Of a stretch of 33,196 nucleotides of DNA, positions 8,133-15,771 are shown one piece after another (position 1 is the stretch's first letter; every line of letters starts with the position of its first letter). Below the pieces are notes generated by a model. The model did no database searches. It saw only the letters and a list, made by a program, of their open reading frames with translations, and was not told the DNA's origin. The stretch is from the NCBI GenBank assembly GCA_900317565.1, contig ONHI01000030.1:1-33196 (forward strand). Direction: 5' to 3'. The stretch is from an uncultured Eubacteriales bacterium (GTDB taxonomy: Bacteria > Bacillota > Clostridia > Christensenellales > Aristaeellaceae). A program made the translations under genes and the position numbers.

Positions 8133-8146
8133 CTCAGGCCCTCTTT
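8118..8146 (+). terminator. Weak terminator-like hairpin at the tlyA stop
   Basis: A perfect 9-bp stem (8118–8126 with 8138–8146) has an 11-base loop containing the tlyA stop codon. It ends in only three T residues, so termination is probably partial. It separates tlyA from nadK, where the operon may be attenuated or the mRNA stabilised. Confidence 0.4.
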
Positions 8147-8177
8147 GGTATATTGTATAAGTGAGGAGTGGTTTGCG

Positions 8178-9029
8178 GTGTCCCATCGCTGCATCGGTAT
8201 ACATTGGAATTCTTCCAAGCCCTCGGGGCTTGAGGTCGCCCGGAAGCTGATCGGGCTGTTGCGGCAAAAGGACGTGGAGATCTGCCTGAACGGCAGCCTC
8301 GATGCCCAGCTGAATGTATCCGGGTGCCTGGTGGACCGATTCGACCGCTGCCAGCTGCTGATTGTCCTCGGAGGCGACGGCACGATCCTCTCCGGCCTTG
8401 ACCGCGCGATTCCCTATGACACGCCCATATTGGGCGTCAACCTGGGACGTCTGGGATTTTTGACAGAAGTCGAGACAGACGAGCTGAACGAGCGCATCAT
8501 CGACAGACTTCTGGCCGGGGATTACGCCATCGACGCGCGCACAACCATGATGATCGAGGGGCAGGACCATCTTCGCTATTACGCCCTCAATGACATCGTC
8601 ATCACCCGCGCGACGCCCTCCGTAAGAATTCTTTCTCTCGAATACGAAGCCAACGGCACCCTTGTGGATTGCATTTCCGGCGATGGGCTGATCGTCGCTA
8701 CGGCGACCGGCTCTACCGCCTATTCGCTGTCCGCGGGCGGCCCGGTGGTCCTGCCGGGGCTCGACTGCTTTGTCCTGACTCCGGTATGCCCCCATACGCT
8801 GAACGCCAGGCCCGTGGTCGTGTCCGCCGACGAGCGCATCACCGTGCGCATGCTGGACGACCGGGGCGGCGCCCAGGCGGTGCTGGATGGCCGGCGGGTG
8901 ATCCCCATGACCCTTGAGAGGCCGGAGATCACCATATGCCGTTCCCCGAGACAGGCGCGCTTTGTTCGCTTCCATGAGAAGAATTATTTCGGGCTGCTCC
9001 GCAGCAAGCTGTCTGAATGGACTCACTGA
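8178..9029 (+). CDS. nadK: NAD kinase
   Basis: This 283-residue protein has the NAD kinase signature GGDGT at 65–69, where the Asp is the catalytic base. Further motifs are LGVNLGRLGFLTE, an ALNDIVI motif and the glycine-rich ATGSTAYSLSAGGP that closes the ATP/NAD site. It phosphorylates NAD to NADP. I chose GTG 8178 because GAGGAG at 8163–8168 sits 9 bases upstream and the protein then starts like its relatives; the longer frame from 8145 would run into the preceding hairpin. The first 500 bp are somewhat less GC-rich than the flanking genes. Confidence 0.94.
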   Translation: MSHRCIGIHWNSSKPSGLEVARKLIGLLRQKDVEICLNGSLDAQLNVSGCLVDRFDRCQLLIVLGGDGTILSGLDRAIPYDTPILGVNLGRLGFLTEVETDELNERIIDRLLAGDYAIDARTTMMIEGQDHLRYYALNDIVITRATPSVRILSLEYEANGTLVDCISGDGLIVATATGSTAYSLSAGGPVVLPGLDCFVLTPVCPHTLNARPVVVSADERITVRMLDDRGGAQAVLDGRRVIPMTLERPEITICRSPRQARFVRFHEKNYFGLLRSKLSEWTH

Positions 9030-9079
9030 AGAATCGAAAATGAATCCCCACAATCTGATGACTGGGAGGCTTCACCGGA

Positions 9080-9532
9080 ATGAAGAGCGCGCGCCATAAT
9101 CTTATATTGGAAATCATCGAGACGAAGGATATAGAGACCCAGGAGGAGCTGGCCGAGGAGCTGCTGAACCGCGGCGTCAAGGTCACGCAGGCGACGGTGT
9201 CCAGGGACATCAAGGAACTCAGGCTTTTGAAGGTGCTTTCGGAACACGGCGGCTATAAGTATGCCACCGTGGAACGGGCGGAGAAGGGCATGAACGACCG
9301 TTTTGCGCGCATTTTGGCGGATTCCATCGTCAGCGTGGAGCCCGTGAACAACCTGATCGTGGTCAACACGCTCACGGCCAGCGCCAACGCCGCCGGCGAG
9401 GCCATCGATTCCATGAAGTGGAGCGAGGTCATGGGCACCATCGCGGGCGACAACACGCTGCTGATCATCACCCGCTCCAACGAGGCCGCGGAGGCCCTGA
9501 TGGTCAAATTCAACGGACTCTTGAACGACTGA
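9080..9532 (+). CDS. argR: Arginine repressor ArgR
   Basis: This 150-residue protein has a winged-helix N-terminal domain (TQEELAEELLNRGVKVTQATVSRDIKEL, with the SR recognition pair at about 41–42). The C-terminal domain hexamerises and binds arginine, with GTIAGDNTLLIITR near residues 118–131. ArgR represses arginine biosynthesis genes and can activate catabolic ones. It lies between nadK and recN, the usual clostridial position, which says little about its targets; no arginine genes are in this window. Confidence 0.95.
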   Translation: MKSARHNLILEIIETKDIETQEELAEELLNRGVKVTQATVSRDIKELRLLKVLSEHGGYKYATVERAEKGMNDRFARILADSIVSVEPVNNLIVVNTLTASANAAGEAIDSMKWSEVMGTIAGDNTLLIITRSNEAAEALMVKFNGLLND

Positions 9533-9545
9533 TCGGAGCGGAAGC

Positions 9546-11243
9546 ATGCTGGTAGAGCTTACAATTAAAAATATCGCCCTCATTGAATCGCTGCGCATGG
9601 AATTCGCGCAGGGATTCAATGTGCTTACGGGCGAGACCGGCGCGGGCAAGTCCATCGTGGTGGACAGCATCAACCTGGCGCTGGGCGGGCGCGCGGACCG
9701 GGACATGATCCGCACCGGCGCGGAAAAGGGCATGGTGCAGGCGCTGTTCGACATCTCCGGCAACCCGAAGGCGCTGGAATTCGTGCGCGGGCTGGACATC
9801 GACGCCGAGGACGGGCTGATCGCCATCCGGCGGGAGCTGAGCCGCTCCGGGCGCAACATATGCCGCGTCAGCGACGTGGTGGTGCCGCTGAACACATTGA
9901 AGCAGCTGACCGCCATGCTGATGGACGTGCACGGCCAGCACGAGCACCAGGCGCTGATGAATCCCGCGCGGCATCTGGACTTCCTGGACGCCTTCGGCGG
10001 CGCGGCCCATGCGACGGCCTGCGCGGAGGTGGCCCGGCTCCACGCCGCTCGGGGAAAGATCGCCTCGGAGCTGAAGCGGCTGATGAGCGACGCTTCCGAA
10101 AAGGAGCGCCTGTCGGACATGCTCGCCTTCCAGGTCCAGGAGATCAGCGCCGCCAAGCTGAAGAGCGGCGAGGAGGAAAAGCTGGAGAAGAAGCTGGCGC
10201 TGCTGGAGAATTCCGAAAAGATCCGCCAGGGCGTCGAGACGGCCTACACGCTGGTCTACCAGGGCGACGGGCGCGCTCCCAGCGCCCAGGAGGGGCTGCT
10301 GCGCTCGGCGGAGGCCATGGAGCGCATAGGCGGCCTGAACGAGCGCTACGCCGCGCTGGCGGGCAGGCTGCGGGAGCTGTACTACGGCGCGCAGGACGTG
10401 GGCTATGAGCTCCAGGCGCTGCTGGACGATTTGGACTTCGAGCCGGAGCTGCTGGACAAGATCGCGGCGCGGCTGGACCTGATCAAGCGTCTCGAGCGCA
10501 AGTACGGCGCGACGCTGGAGGAGGTCATCGCCTTCGGCGCGCAGGCGGCGGACCGCCTGAACGAATTGAAGGGCAGCGACGAGGCCATATCGGAGCTGAA
10601 GAAGCGCTATCGCGAGGCCGACGCCACGCTGAAGGAGGCCTGCGGGCGGCTGACGGAGCTGCGCAAGGCCTCTGCGACGACCTTGGCCGAGCGCATCTGC
10701 GGGCAGCTGAAGGACCTGGGCATGGGCAAGACCCGCTTCGAGGTCCGGGTGGAGCCAGAGCCGAAGCCGACGGCCACCGGCATGGACCGTGTGGAGTTCA
10801 TGATCTCCCCGAATCCCGGCGAGCCGCTGCGCCCGCTGGCCAACATCGCCTCCGGCGGCGAGATCTCCCGGGTGATGCTGGCGCTGAAGGCCATCTCCGT
10901 GGATTCGGAGGGCGTGGACGCCATGATATTCGACGAGATCGACACCGGCGTCTCCGGCAGGATGGCCCAGGTGGTGGGCGAGAAGATGTGCCTGATCGCC
11001 AAGAGCCGGCAGGTGCTGAGCGTCACCCACCTGCCGCAGATCGCCGCGCTGGGGGACGCCCACTTCCTGGTGGAGAAGGTCGCCGGGGAGGACCGCACCG
11101 ACACCCACGTGCGCCTGCTGGACGAGGACGGCCGCGTGCGCGAGCTTTCACGGCTGGTGGGCGGCGCGTCGGACAGCGAGAGCAGCCTGTCCCACGGCGC
11201 GCACATGCTGAAGGAGGCCGCCGAGCGCAAGGCGGCGCTGTGA
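9546..11243 (+). CDS. recN: DNA repair protein RecN
   Basis: This 565-residue SMC-like ATPase has Walker A GETGAGKS at 29–36, two long coiled-coil arms (about 155–375), the ABC signature ASGGEISR near 434–441 and Walker B MIFDEIDTG near 459–467. RecN gathers and tethers broken DNA ends during recombinational repair. A GGAGCGGAAG site precedes ATG 9546, 13 bp after argR. It ends the operon: a strong terminator follows. In many clostridia spoIVB and spo0A come next; they are not here. Confidence 0.96.
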   Translation: MLVELTIKNIALIESLRMEFAQGFNVLTGETGAGKSIVVDSINLALGGRADRDMIRTGAEKGMVQALFDISGNPKALEFVRGLDIDAEDGLIAIRRELSRSGRNICRVSDVVVPLNTLKQLTAMLMDVHGQHEHQALMNPARHLDFLDAFGGAAHATACAEVARLHAARGKIASELKRLMSDASEKERLSDMLAFQVQEISAAKLKSGEEEKLEKKLALLENSEKIRQGVETAYTLVYQGDGRAPSAQEGLLRSAEAMERIGGLNERYAALAGRLRELYYGAQDVGYELQALLDDLDFEPELLDKIAARLDLIKRLERKYGATLEEVIAFGAQAADRLNELKGSDEAISELKKRYREADATLKEACGRLTELRKASATTLAERICGQLKDLGMGKTRFEVRVEPEPKPTATGMDRVEFMISPNPGEPLRPLANIASGGEISRVMLALKAISVDSEGVDAMIFDEIDTGVSGRMAQVVGEKMCLIAKSRQVLSVTHLPQIAALGDAHFLVEKVAGEDRTDTHVRLLDEDGRVRELSRLVGGASDSESSLSHGAHMLKEAAERKAAL

Positions 11244-11254
11244 CGCGGACAGAG

Positions 11255-11293
11255 AAGCGGGGTCATCCGAATCGCTCGGATGGCCCCGCTTTT
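11255..11293 (+). terminator. Intrinsic terminator after recN (convergent with udk)
   Basis: A 16-bp stem (11255–11270 with 11276–11291) with one G-T wobble and a 5-base loop ends in TTTT at 11290–11293. It lies between convergent recN and udk and should stop recN transcripts. The reverse strand has a poorer U-run. Confidence 0.85.
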
Positions 11294-11300
11294 ATGACGC

Positions 11301-11918
11301 TTATACCCTTGGATCGATCATGCCCGAATTGATGTAGTGGGCCAGTATGTCCACGATGCGGGCGTTCTTGCCGCCCCGGGCGACGATCAGGTCGGCGTAC
11401 TCCACATAGTTGCGGATGTGCTTTTCATACATCGGCTTGACGGTCTCCAGGTACTGCTTGTAGATGCTCTCGATGCTGCGCCCGCGGTCCCGCATGTCCC
11501 GCTTCACCCGGCGCAGCAGGCAGACGTCCGGGTCCACCTGGACGAAGATCTTGAAGTCCATCAGATCCCGCACCTCGGCGTCGTAGAACACGTGGATGCC
11601 CTCCAGCAGCACCACGTCCGCGGGCTCGATGATGGTGCCCGGGTCGCAGCGCCGGTGCTGGGTGTAGTCGTATTCCTTCGACGTGATGGCCTCGCCCCGC
11701 CGCAGCTTTATCAGATCGTCCCGGAGCACGTCGTGCTCGAAGATCCCGGGCTCGTCGTAGTTGAGGTTGGCCCGCTCCTCAAAGCTCATGTCCGGGTGAT
11801 CCTTGTAATAGGAATCCTGCTTGATGTAGACGCAGGGCTTCTCCAGCCTCGAGGCCAGCGCCTTCGCCAGCGTGGATTTGCCGCTGCCGCTGGCGCCGCA
11901 GATACCGATGATCAGCAT
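11301..11918 (-). CDS. udk: Uridine kinase
   Basis: This 205-residue P-loop kinase has Walker A GASGSGKST at residues 7–15, an IKQDSYYKDH substrate/lid motif, NYDEPGIFEHD, and PADVVLLEGIHVFYD. It phosphorylates uridine and cytidine to UMP and CMP in pyrimidine salvage. ATG 11918 is preferred over an upstream ATG because GGAGGG lies 8 bases before it and the protein then begins MLIIGICGASG as usual. Transcribed alone, divergently from the SSB-like gene; its stop faces the recN terminator. Confidence 0.92.
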   Translation of the reverse strand: MLIIGICGASGSGKSTLAKALASRLEKPCVYIKQDSYYKDHPDMSFEERANLNYDEPGIFEHDVLRDDLIKLRRGEAITSKEYDYTQHRRCDPGTIIEPADVVLLEGIHVFYDAEVRDLMDFKIFVQVDPDVCLLRRVKRDMRDRGRSIESIYKQYLETVKPMYEKHIRNYVEYADLIVARGGKNARIVDILAHYINSGMIDPRV

Positions 11919-11954
11919 GGTCCCATCCCTCCAAGCTCGCATTGGTGTGGCTTC

Positions 11955-11983
11955 ATTCTATCATATCCGCCGCATTTCTTCAA
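11955..11983 (-). promoter_or_regulatory. Probable udk promoter
   Basis: On the minus strand, -35 TTGAAG (11978–11983), a 17-bp spacer and -10 TAGAAT (11955–11960) lie about 37 bp upstream of the udk start. Confidence 0.55.
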
Positions 11984-12039
11984 GCGCGTTGAACAAAGCA
12001 TGTCCACAACGCGCCCAAATTTTTTTGCACGGTGTTCGA

Positions 12040-12067
12040 TTGCAATCCGGGGAAAAGGTGGTATAAT
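12040..12067 (+). promoter_or_regulatory. Promoter of the SSB-like gene
   Basis: -35 TTGCAA (12040–12045), a 16-bp spacer and a perfect -10 TATAAT (12062–12067). The 5' untranslated region to the start at 12178 would be about 105 bases and is AT-rich. No recognisable riboswitch was seen in it. Confidence 0.65.
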
Positions 12068-12177
12068 GTATATAAATCGAACAAACGTTCTATTACGCTT
12101 TTTGCGAATGACGGGGGAAGGAGCCGCATATATTTAAGATGCAAGATCAAAGCACAATGCAAAGCCGGAGGGATACG

Positions 12178-12870
12178 ATGGAAAATCCGAACAACAGAAT
12201 TATCGCCGTGGGCCGCCTGGAGGGCGGGCTGGAATTGAGCCACGAGGTCATGAACGAGCCCTTTTACACCGGAACGCTGTTGGTCAAGCGCCTGTCCGGC
12301 GCGGTGGACCGACTGCCGGTGACCATTCCCGGGAAGCTGATGGGCGCGCTGCCGGAGGAGGCGGACAGCCAGCTGCTGATGACGGGGCAGGTGCGCTCCT
12401 ACAACAAGGTGGTCGAGGGCGCGGGCCGGCTGATGGTCACGCTGTTCGCCCAGAGCATCGCGCCGTCGCCGGACAACGACACGCTGAACAAGGTGACGCT
12501 CACCGGGGCGCTGTGCAAGCCGCCGGTGTACCGCTCCACGCCCTTCGGGCGGGAGATCTGCGACATGATGCTGGCCGTCAACCGCGCCTTTGGCAAGAGC
12601 GACTACATCCCCTGCATCGCCTGGGGCCGCAACGCCCAATACGCCTCCCGCTTCGGCGTGGGGGACAGGGTGCGCCTCACCGGGCGGCTCCAGTCCCGGG
12701 AGTACCAGAAGCTGCTGGAGAGCGGGGAATACCTGTCCCGGAACGCCTACGAGGTCTCCTGCTTCACGCTGGAGGCCGCGGCGGAGGGGGACGTCTCCGC
12801 CATGCCCGCCTTCGCGGCGCAGGCGAACCGGTATGTGTTCGAGCCCGCCGGGCGCAGGCACATGAACTAG
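12178..12870 (+). CDS. Tandem OB-fold single-stranded-DNA-binding-like protein
   Basis: This 230-residue protein appears to contain two OB-fold units. The second, residues 104–200, resembles bacterial SSB closely: NKVTLTGALCKPPVYRSTPFGREICDM, then YIPCIAWGRNAQYA and GDRVRLTGRLQSREY. The first, residues 6–95, has the same spacing (NRIIAVGRLEGG, then a DSQLLMTGQVRSYN strand) but is more diverged. The acidic C-terminal tip of housekeeping SSB is absent (it ends in RRHMN). GGAGGG at 12167–12172 favours ATG 12178 over the upstream in-frame ATG at 12139. It is a single-gene unit with its own promoter and terminator. ssDNA binding is inferred from the fold; it is probably not the replicative SSB. 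Confidence 0.75.
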   Translation: MENPNNRIIAVGRLEGGLELSHEVMNEPFYTGTLLVKRLSGAVDRLPVTIPGKLMGALPEEADSQLLMTGQVRSYNKVVEGAGRLMVTLFAQSIAPSPDNDTLNKVTLTGALCKPPVYRSTPFGREICDMMLAVNRAFGKSDYIPCIAWGRNAQYASRFGVGDRVRLTGRLQSREYQKLLESGEYLSRNAYEVSCFTLEAAAEGDVSAMPAFAAQANRYVFEPAGRRHMN

Positions 12871-12886
12871 AGTGTGTTTCCAAAAC

Positions 12887-12927
12887 CAATGCCCCACGGA
12901 AAGAGAGCCGCGGGGCATTGCCTTTTT
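12887..12927 (+). terminator. Intrinsic terminator after the SSB-like gene
   Basis: The arms CAATGCCCC (12887–12895) and GGGGCATTG (12912–12920) form a perfect 9-bp stem, with a possible inner CGG/CCG pairing. A run of five T follows at 12923–12927. Confidence 0.85.
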
Positions 12928-12946
12928 CCGGGGATTGCAGTAAAAT
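12918..12946 (+). promoter_or_regulatory. Possible dipeptidase promoter overlapping the terminator
   Basis: -35 TTGCCT (12918–12923), a 17-bp spacer and -10 TAAAAT (12941–12946). The -35 lies in the 3' arm of the preceding terminator. Confidence 0.4.
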
Positions 12947-12979
12947 AAATACAGCTAACTTTGAAAGGGGAATTCAGCC

Positions 12980-14443
12980 ATGTCCTGTACAACCGTGCTG
13001 GTGGGCAAGAACGCCAGCAATGATCGCTCCACCATGATCGCCCGCACCGACGACGGCTCCTTCGACGTGAAGAAGCTGATCGTCGTGGAACCGAAGAAGC
13101 AGCCCCGCAAATACAAGAGCGTCATCTCCCACGTGGAGATCGAGCTGCCCGACGACCCGATGCGCTACACCGCCTGCCCCAGCGTGGACCCGAAGAACGG
13201 CACCTGGGCGGCCACCGGCATCAACGCCGCCAATGTGGGCATGACCGCCACGGAGACCATCACCTCCAACCCCCGCGTGCTGGCCGCCGACCCGCTGGTG
13301 GAATACCAAAAGGCGAAGAGCCGCCGGGAGAAGGACGTGCCGGGCGGCATCGGCGAGGAGGACATCGTGGTGCTGGTGCTGCCCTACATAAAGACCGCCC
13401 GGGAGGGCGTCATGCGGCTGGCGAGCCTGCTGGAGCAGTACGGCACCTATGAATCCAACGGCATCGCCTTCAACGACGCCGACGAGGTGTGGTGGCTGGA
13501 GACCATCGGCGGGCACCACTGGATGGCCCGGCGGGTTCCCGACGACGCCTGCGTGATCAACCCGAACCAGTTCGGCATGGACGCCTTCGACCTGGAGGAC
13601 GCCTTCGGCGCGCAGAAGGCCCACCTCTGCTCCGCTGACCTGCGGGAGTTCATCGCCGAGAACCACCTGGACCTGAACGTGAATGGCGCGTTCAATCCCC
13701 GGGACATCTTCGGCTCCCACACGGACATGGACCACATCTACAACACGCCCCGGGCCTGGTTCATGGGCCGCTACCTGACGCCTTATTCCCACCGGTGGGA
13801 CGGCCCGGACGCCGAGTTCGGCCCGGAGAGCGACAACATCCCCTGGGCGCTCATCCCCGACAGAAAGCTGGCCGTGGAGGACGTGAAGTACATGCTTTCC
13901 GCTCACTACCAGGGCACGCCCTACAATCCCTATTCCAACCAGGACACCGGCAAGCGGGGCATGTACCGCTCCATCGGCATCAACCGCACCGGCGTGACCT
14001 CCCTGTGCCAGATCCGCGGCGACGCGCCCGAGGCGCTGCGGGGCATCGAGTGGATCTGCTTCGGCTCCACCGCCTTCGACGCGATGCTGCCCGTCTACGC
14101 CAACGTGGAGCGCATGCCCAGGTACCTCAGCGCCGTCACGCTGGACACCTCCACCGAGAACTTCTACTGGGGTAGCCGGCTGATCGCCGCGCTGGCGGAT
14201 CACAACTATTCCAGCTGCATACAGCACATCGAGCGCTACCAGAACGCCGTGTTCACCAAGGGCAGAAGGCTGATCCTGGAGTACGACAGGAAGATGGCCG
14301 AGAGCGGCGATTACAGCCTCGCCGCCGAGGCCAACGAAAAGCTGGCCGACATGGCGAAGGAGCAGACGATATCCACGCTGAACAAGGTGCTGCTGGACGC
14401 CAGCCAGCACATGAAGAACGGCTACAACCGGGCGGACAATTGA
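12980..14443 (+). CDS. C69 family dipeptidase (PepD-like)
   Basis: This 487-residue protein starts MSCTTVLVGKNAS, with the nucleophilic Cys at position 3 exposed after processing, as in N-terminal-nucleophile peptidases of family C69. DRSTMIARTDD, WAATGINAANVGMTATETI, DADEVWWLETIGGHHWMARRVPDD and NPNQFG are the usual conserved blocks. There is no signal peptide, so it is probably cytoplasmic, cleaving dipeptides of broad sequence. AAAGGGG lies about 10 bases upstream of the ATG. It forms its own unit between two terminators. Confidence 0.92.
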   Translation: MSCTTVLVGKNASNDRSTMIARTDDGSFDVKKLIVVEPKKQPRKYKSVISHVEIELPDDPMRYTACPSVDPKNGTWAATGINAANVGMTATETITSNPRVLAADPLVEYQKAKSRREKDVPGGIGEEDIVVLVLPYIKTAREGVMRLASLLEQYGTYESNGIAFNDADEVWWLETIGGHHWMARRVPDDACVINPNQFGMDAFDLEDAFGAQKAHLCSADLREFIAENHLDLNVNGAFNPRDIFGSHTDMDHIYNTPRAWFMGRYLTPYSHRWDGPDAEFGPESDNIPWALIPDRKLAVEDVKYMLSAHYQGTPYNPYSNQDTGKRGMYRSIGINRTGVTSLCQIRGDAPEALRGIEWICFGSTAFDAMLPVYANVERMPRYLSAVTLDTSTENFYWGSRLIAALADHNYSSCIQHIERYQNAVFTKGRRLILEYDRKMAESGDYSLAAEANEKLADMAKEQTISTLNKVLLDASQHMKNGYNRADN

Positions 14444-14455
14444 TAAAATGTGGAT

Positions 14456-14512
14456 CCTTCGCTTTGCTCAGGATGACAGAACCGCGTCATCCCGGGTGAA
14501 GCGAAGGTTTTT
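14456..14512 (+). terminator. Terminator built from a dispersed intergenic repeat
   Basis: The outer arms CCTTCGCTT (14456–14464) and AAGCGAAGG (14499–14507) and the inner arms GGATGAC (14471–14477) and GTCATCC (14486–14492) pair; five T follow at 14508–14512. The sequence belongs to the GTCATCCTGAGCNAAGCGAAGGATC type of short repeat that recurs between genes in many gut bacteria (from memory). Here it also works as the dipeptidase terminator. Confidence 0.75.
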
Positions 14513-14540
14513 GTCTGTTTATTGGGTGAAGGAAAGACAC

Positions 14541-14568
14541 TTGAAATTTGACAAAATTGTGATATACT
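14541..14568 (+). promoter_or_regulatory. Promoter for the small membrane protein and downstream genes
   Basis: -35 TTGAAA (14541–14546), a 16-bp spacer and -10 TATACT (14563–14568), each one base from consensus. Genes from 14618 to about 18531 follow in the same direction with short gaps and could share this promoter. Confidence 0.65.
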
Positions 14569-14617
14569 ATAGGCTATGGTGAGGAATTGCGCGCTTGCGG
14601 CGCGGGGAGGGATGGCC

Positions 14618-14815
14618 GTGACGATGACCCAGAAGATCGTGCTGATCGCGCTGCTGGTGCTCGGCGGGCTGTGCCTGATCGTCGGCTTCACGCTGATGCA
14701 CCACATCGGCGGCTTCCTTCACACCGTGGAGGAGGAGGCCCGGGAGCGCGACGAGGAAGAAGAGCGCGCCGCCCGGACGGGCCAAGGCCCCGGGAGCGAT
14801 TCCCCCGAAACATAA
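14618..14815 (+). CDS. Small single-pass membrane protein, unknown function
   Basis: About 65 residues: a short basic/polar start, a hydrophobic helix (KIVLIALLVLGGLCLIVGF), and a charged tail rich in Glu, Arg and Asp (VEEEARERDEEEERAA). The start is uncertain. GGGGAGG at 14604–14610 suits GTG 14618 best, with ATG 14624 as an alternative; the ATGs at 14576 and 14612 are respectively upstream of that site and too close to it. The membrane helix with a cytoplasmic acidic tail suggests a small anchor or regulator, but nothing identifies its partner. It opens the transcription unit that leads into the sugar kinase. Confidence 0.55.
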   Translation: MTMTQKIVLIALLVLGGLCLIVGFTLMHHIGGFLHTVEEEARERDEEEERAARTGQGPGSDSPET

Positions 14816-14839
14816 TATGTATTCACACAGGAGCCTTAT

Positions 14840-15769
14840 ATGATCACATCTGTTTCACTGAACCCCAGCATCGACCGCACGCTGACGGTCGACGGCTTCA
14901 CCCCCGGCGGCCTGAACCGCGTGCTCTCCAAGAGCGACGTGGCGGCGGGCAAGGGCATCAACGTGGCGCTGACCGTCTCCGGCCTGGGCCTGGATTCCGA
15001 GTGCGTCGGCTTCATGTACCGGGACAGCGCGCCGCTGTTTGAAAAGCGGCTGATGATGAATTCCACGCCCTATGACTTCATATGGTGCGAGGGCAGCGTG
15101 CGCACGAACATCAAGGTGTTCGACCGCGCCGCCGGGGTCATCACCGAGCTGAACGAATCCGGCATGACCATCGAAGGGGCGGCGTTCGACGAGATGGTGG
15201 ACCTGGTGGTGCGCCACGCGGAGAACAGCGACTACCTGGTGCTGTCCGGGTCGCTGCCGCCGGGCTGCCCCGCGGATTTCTACCGCACGCTGATCAACGC
15301 CGTGGAGGGCCTGGGCTGCCACTGCGTGCTGGACGCGGACGGCGAGCGCCTGAAGTACGGTCTGGAGGCCAAGCCCTTCATGATCAAGCCCAACCGCTAC
15401 GAGCTGGAGATGATGACCGGCGGGCCGCTGAAAAGCCTTTCCGACATCCGCCGCGCCGCGATGCGCTACATCGACATGGGCGTGCGCGTGGTGGCCGTTT
15501 CGCTGGGGGCGGACGGCGCGATGATCACCGACGGCGATGATACGCTGTACGCGCCGCGGCTGAACATCGAGGTCAAGGGCACCGTCGGCGCGGGCGACGC
15601 CATGGTCGCCGGGCTCGCGGCGGGGTTCATGGGCGAGTGCGACCTGGAGCAGACCTTCCGCATGGGCGTGGCCTGCGCCTCCACCCGCTGCGTGACCGAG
15701 GGCTACAAGACCATCGACAGGACCGTCTACAAGGCCTTCCTGGACATGGTGAACATCGAGAGGGTGTAG
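14840..15769 (+). CDS. PfkB-family sugar kinase (1-phosphofructokinase/tagatose-6-phosphate kinase type)
   Basis: This 309-residue ribokinase-fold protein begins with the hexose-phosphate kinase pattern SLNPSIDRTLTV and the substrate loop AAGKGINVALTVSGLG. It has SGSLPPGCPADFY in the middle and the catalytic GTVGAGDAMVAG near residues 247–258, with Asp as base. The family members LacC and FruK phosphorylate tagatose 6-phosphate or fructose 1-phosphate. No PTS or lac/fru genes are adjacent, so the substrate is open. CAGGAG lies upstream of the ATG. Its stop is 2 bp before the TrkH start. Confidence 0.88.
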   Translation: MITSVSLNPSIDRTLTVDGFTPGGLNRVLSKSDVAAGKGINVALTVSGLGLDSECVGFMYRDSAPLFEKRLMMNSTPYDFIWCEGSVRTNIKVFDRAAGVITELNESGMTIEGAAFDEMVDLVVRHAENSDYLVLSGSLPPGCPADFYRTLINAVEGLGCHCVLDADGERLKYGLEAKPFMIKPNRYELEMMTGGPLKSLSDIRRAAMRYIDMGVRVVAVSLGADGAMITDGDDTLYAPRLNIEVKGTVGAGDAMVAGLAAGFMGECDLEQTFRMGVACASTRCVTEGYKTIDRTVYKAFLDMVNIERV

Positions 15770-15771
15770 CC

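Noticed and set aside
6828-9053. 741-codon minus-strand frame opposite dxs, tlyA and nadK
   Set aside because: Spans three well-supported plus-strand genes and has no recognisable motif or ribosome site.
14422-14706. Minus-strand frame containing HPEQSEGS
   Set aside because: This peptide is the typical mistranslation of a dispersed intergenic repeat, and the region folds as a terminator.
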